Positions 62,783-64,000 of a stretch of DNA of 64,000 bases are shown piece after piece (within the stretch, counting starts at the first letter, position 1; each line of letters opens with the position of its first letter). The translations under genes and the position numbers were made by a program. Origin of the DNA: Tsukamurella ocularis (GTDB lineage Bacteria; Actinomycetota; Actinomycetes; Mycobacteriales; Mycobacteriaceae); the NCBI RefSeq assembly GCF_024807615.1, contig NZ_JANUCJ010000006.1:1-64000 (forward strand). The letters run 5' to 3'. The notes beneath the pieces were generated by a model. It was not told the origin of the DNA. It ran no database searches and saw nothing but the letters and a program-made list of their open reading frames with translations.

Positions 62783-64000
62783 CTGAGCCTCGAAGTCACG
62801 TACCTCCCCGACCTCCACCAGTTCGCCCTCTGGTCGTCTCACGACCTCGACGACCCCGCCCGCGCCACGGTTCTCCCGCTCGCCGTTCCGGTCGACGGTG
62901 CACTCGCCGTCGCGGACGTGCGCTGTGACGTCATAGACGTCACGGCCCTGCCCGGCGCCGCACGGCCGTCGGCCTCGCTCGCCGCATGGTCCGCGCGGGA
63001 CCGGGGCGGGGACGCGCCGCTGCCGATCGCGGCCCACGCCGAGCCGGACCCGACCGGGACCGCCGTCACCTCCGCCGCCTACGCGACCACTGCCTTCGCC
63101 GACACCGTCGCGACGGCGGCGTCCCTCAAAGGCGTCCTCGAGGCGAAACCGCGGCCCTATCAGGCGGCCGGCGTGGCCTGGCTGCTCCGCGCACTGCACG
63201 ATCACGGCGGGGCGCTGCTCGCCGACGAGATGGGTCTCGGCAAGACGCTGCAGGCGATCGCGGCCCTCACCCGGCTGGGCCCGGGGCCGCACCTCGTCGT
63301 GTGCCCCACCAGCCTCGCCACCAACTGGCGCCGCGAGATCGCCCGATTCGCGCCGGCCCTGCAGGACGAGGTCACCGTCGTCTCCTACGCCCGGCTCCGC
63401 CTCTCGGCGGCGGAGCTCGGCCGGACCCGGTGGAACGTCGTCGTCTTCGACGAGGCGCACGCGCTGAAGAACCCGCGGACCCAGGTCTCGCGAGCCGCGC
63501 GCGAGCTCGACGCCGAATTCCGCATCGCCCTCACCGGCACGCCGATCGAGAACTCACTCGACGACCTCTGGGCGATTCTGCGCGTGGTCGCGCCGCGGAT
63601 GTTCCCGGCGAAGGCGGTCTTCCGGCGCCGGTTCACCCGGGCCGTGGAGTCCGGGGACGACGGTGCCCTGCGCCGCCTGCGTGCGGCCGTCGCGCCGGTG
63701 ATGCTGGCCCGCACCAAGGATCGGGCGGCCGGGGCGCTGCCGCCGAAGATCGACAACCCGGTGCTGTGCGACCTCAGCGACGAGCAGGCCCGCCGTTACG
63801 ACGCGTGCCTCGCCCGGGCCGCGGACGACGGCTTCGGCAGCGGGCTGGAGCGGCACGGCCGCCTGCTCGCGGTGCTCACCGCGCTCAAGCAGATCTGCAA
63901 CCACCCGGGCCTGGTCGACGGTGCCGAGCCCTCCTGGGAGCCGGGCCGGTCCGGCAAGCTGGACGTGGCGATGGAGATCCTCGAGGCGAACGTCGCCGCG
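62783..64000 (+). CDS. SWI2/SNF2 family helicase (partial, runs off window)
   Basis: The first ~406 residues of an SNF2-type DNA translocase are present. After a ~110-residue N-terminal part come RPYQAAGVAWLLRAL, Walker A DEMGLGKTLQAIAAL, CPTSLATNWRREI, Walker B DEAHALKNP and GTPIENSLDDLW. The LKQICNHPG segment is near the window end. There is no ATG, GTG or TTG in frame near the family start. CTG at 62783 has GAAGGA 6 nt upstream and is the most likely start. The gene continues beyond 64000. Confidence 0.88.
   Translation, partial: MSLEVTYLPDLHQFALWSSHDLDDPARATVLPLAVPVDGALAVADVRCDVIDVTALPGAARPSASLAAWSARDRGGDAPLPIAAHAEPDPTGTAVTSAAYATTAFADTVATAASLKGVLEAKPRPYQAAGVAWLLRALHDHGGALLADEMGLGKTLQAIAALTRLGPGPHLVVCPTSLATNWRREIARFAPALQDEVTVVSYARLRLSAAELGRTRWNVVVFDEAHALKNPRTQVSRAARELDAEFRIALTGTPIENSLDDLWAILRVVAPRMFPAKAVFRRRFTRAVESGDDGALRRLRAAVAPVMLARTKDRAAGALPPKIDNPVLCDLSDEQARRYDACLARAADDGFGSGLERHGRLLAVLTALKQICNHPGLVDGAEPSWEPGRSGKLDVAMEILEANVAA

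Overview
The window comes from a high-GC actinobacterium of the mycolic-acid group (Mycobacteriales); Tsukamurella is my best guess. The reasons are the MspA-type porin-like protein, the actinobacterial rRNA leader, frequent ATGA/GTGA overlaps and leaderless starts, and a core gene order that from memory matches M. tuberculosis Rv1633-Rv1689 read backwards (uvrB, USP, MBL, uvrA, infC-rpmI-rplT, tsnR-like, pheS-pheT, argCJBDF-R-G-H, ABC/TetR, mpg, tyrS). The genus was not tested by any search.

Layout. 1-685: leader and three tandem promoters of an rRNA operon whose 16S gene lies just left of the window, transcribed leftward. 686-5597: leftward run GXWXG protein - alcohol dehydrogenase - Trm112-like - mpg - membrane protein - tyrS. 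5756-8720: SDR, then an ABC exporter pair with its TetR. 8779-17476: complete arginine operon argC-J-B-D-F-R-G-H with an ArgR-type control region at its head. 17.6-25.0 kb: enoyl-CoA hydratase genes, a PIG-L deacetylase and a ketone/acetoin-type cluster (acetoin-reductase-like SDR, flavin monooxygenase, two paralogous GAF regulators, one frameshifted). 25.0-35.2 kb: pheST, a deaminase with a purine permease, an acyltransferase, trmH-rplT-rpmI-infC and a DUF1844 protein.

35.6-48.4 kb is an accessory island inserted between infC and uvrA. It holds tandem hairpins, two AbiEi-like antitoxin genes (one broken), an MspA-like porin variant, two small membrane/HTH-like genes, a three-helix membrane-anchored HNH-type nuclease-toxin candidate, a catalytically intact formylglycine-generating enzyme with no visible sulfatase, three paralogous SUKH-like candidate immunity genes, an IS256-type transposase remnant and a rearranged tyrosine-recombinase pseudogene. 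The toxin/FGE/immunity set is the best candidate for an undescribed system.

48.4-64.0 kb is core again: nrdH with tandem NrdR boxes, uvrA and uvrB, both carrying textbook RecA-independent (PafBC-type) DNA-damage promoters, a metallo-beta-lactamase-fold hydrolase, dinB, an FAD monooxygenase, HelD, a universal stress protein, a TRM11-like methyltransferase, a DUF402 protein, a TetR regulator and the start of a SWI2/SNF2 helicase that seems to begin with CTG. No tRNA gene or CRISPR array was seen.
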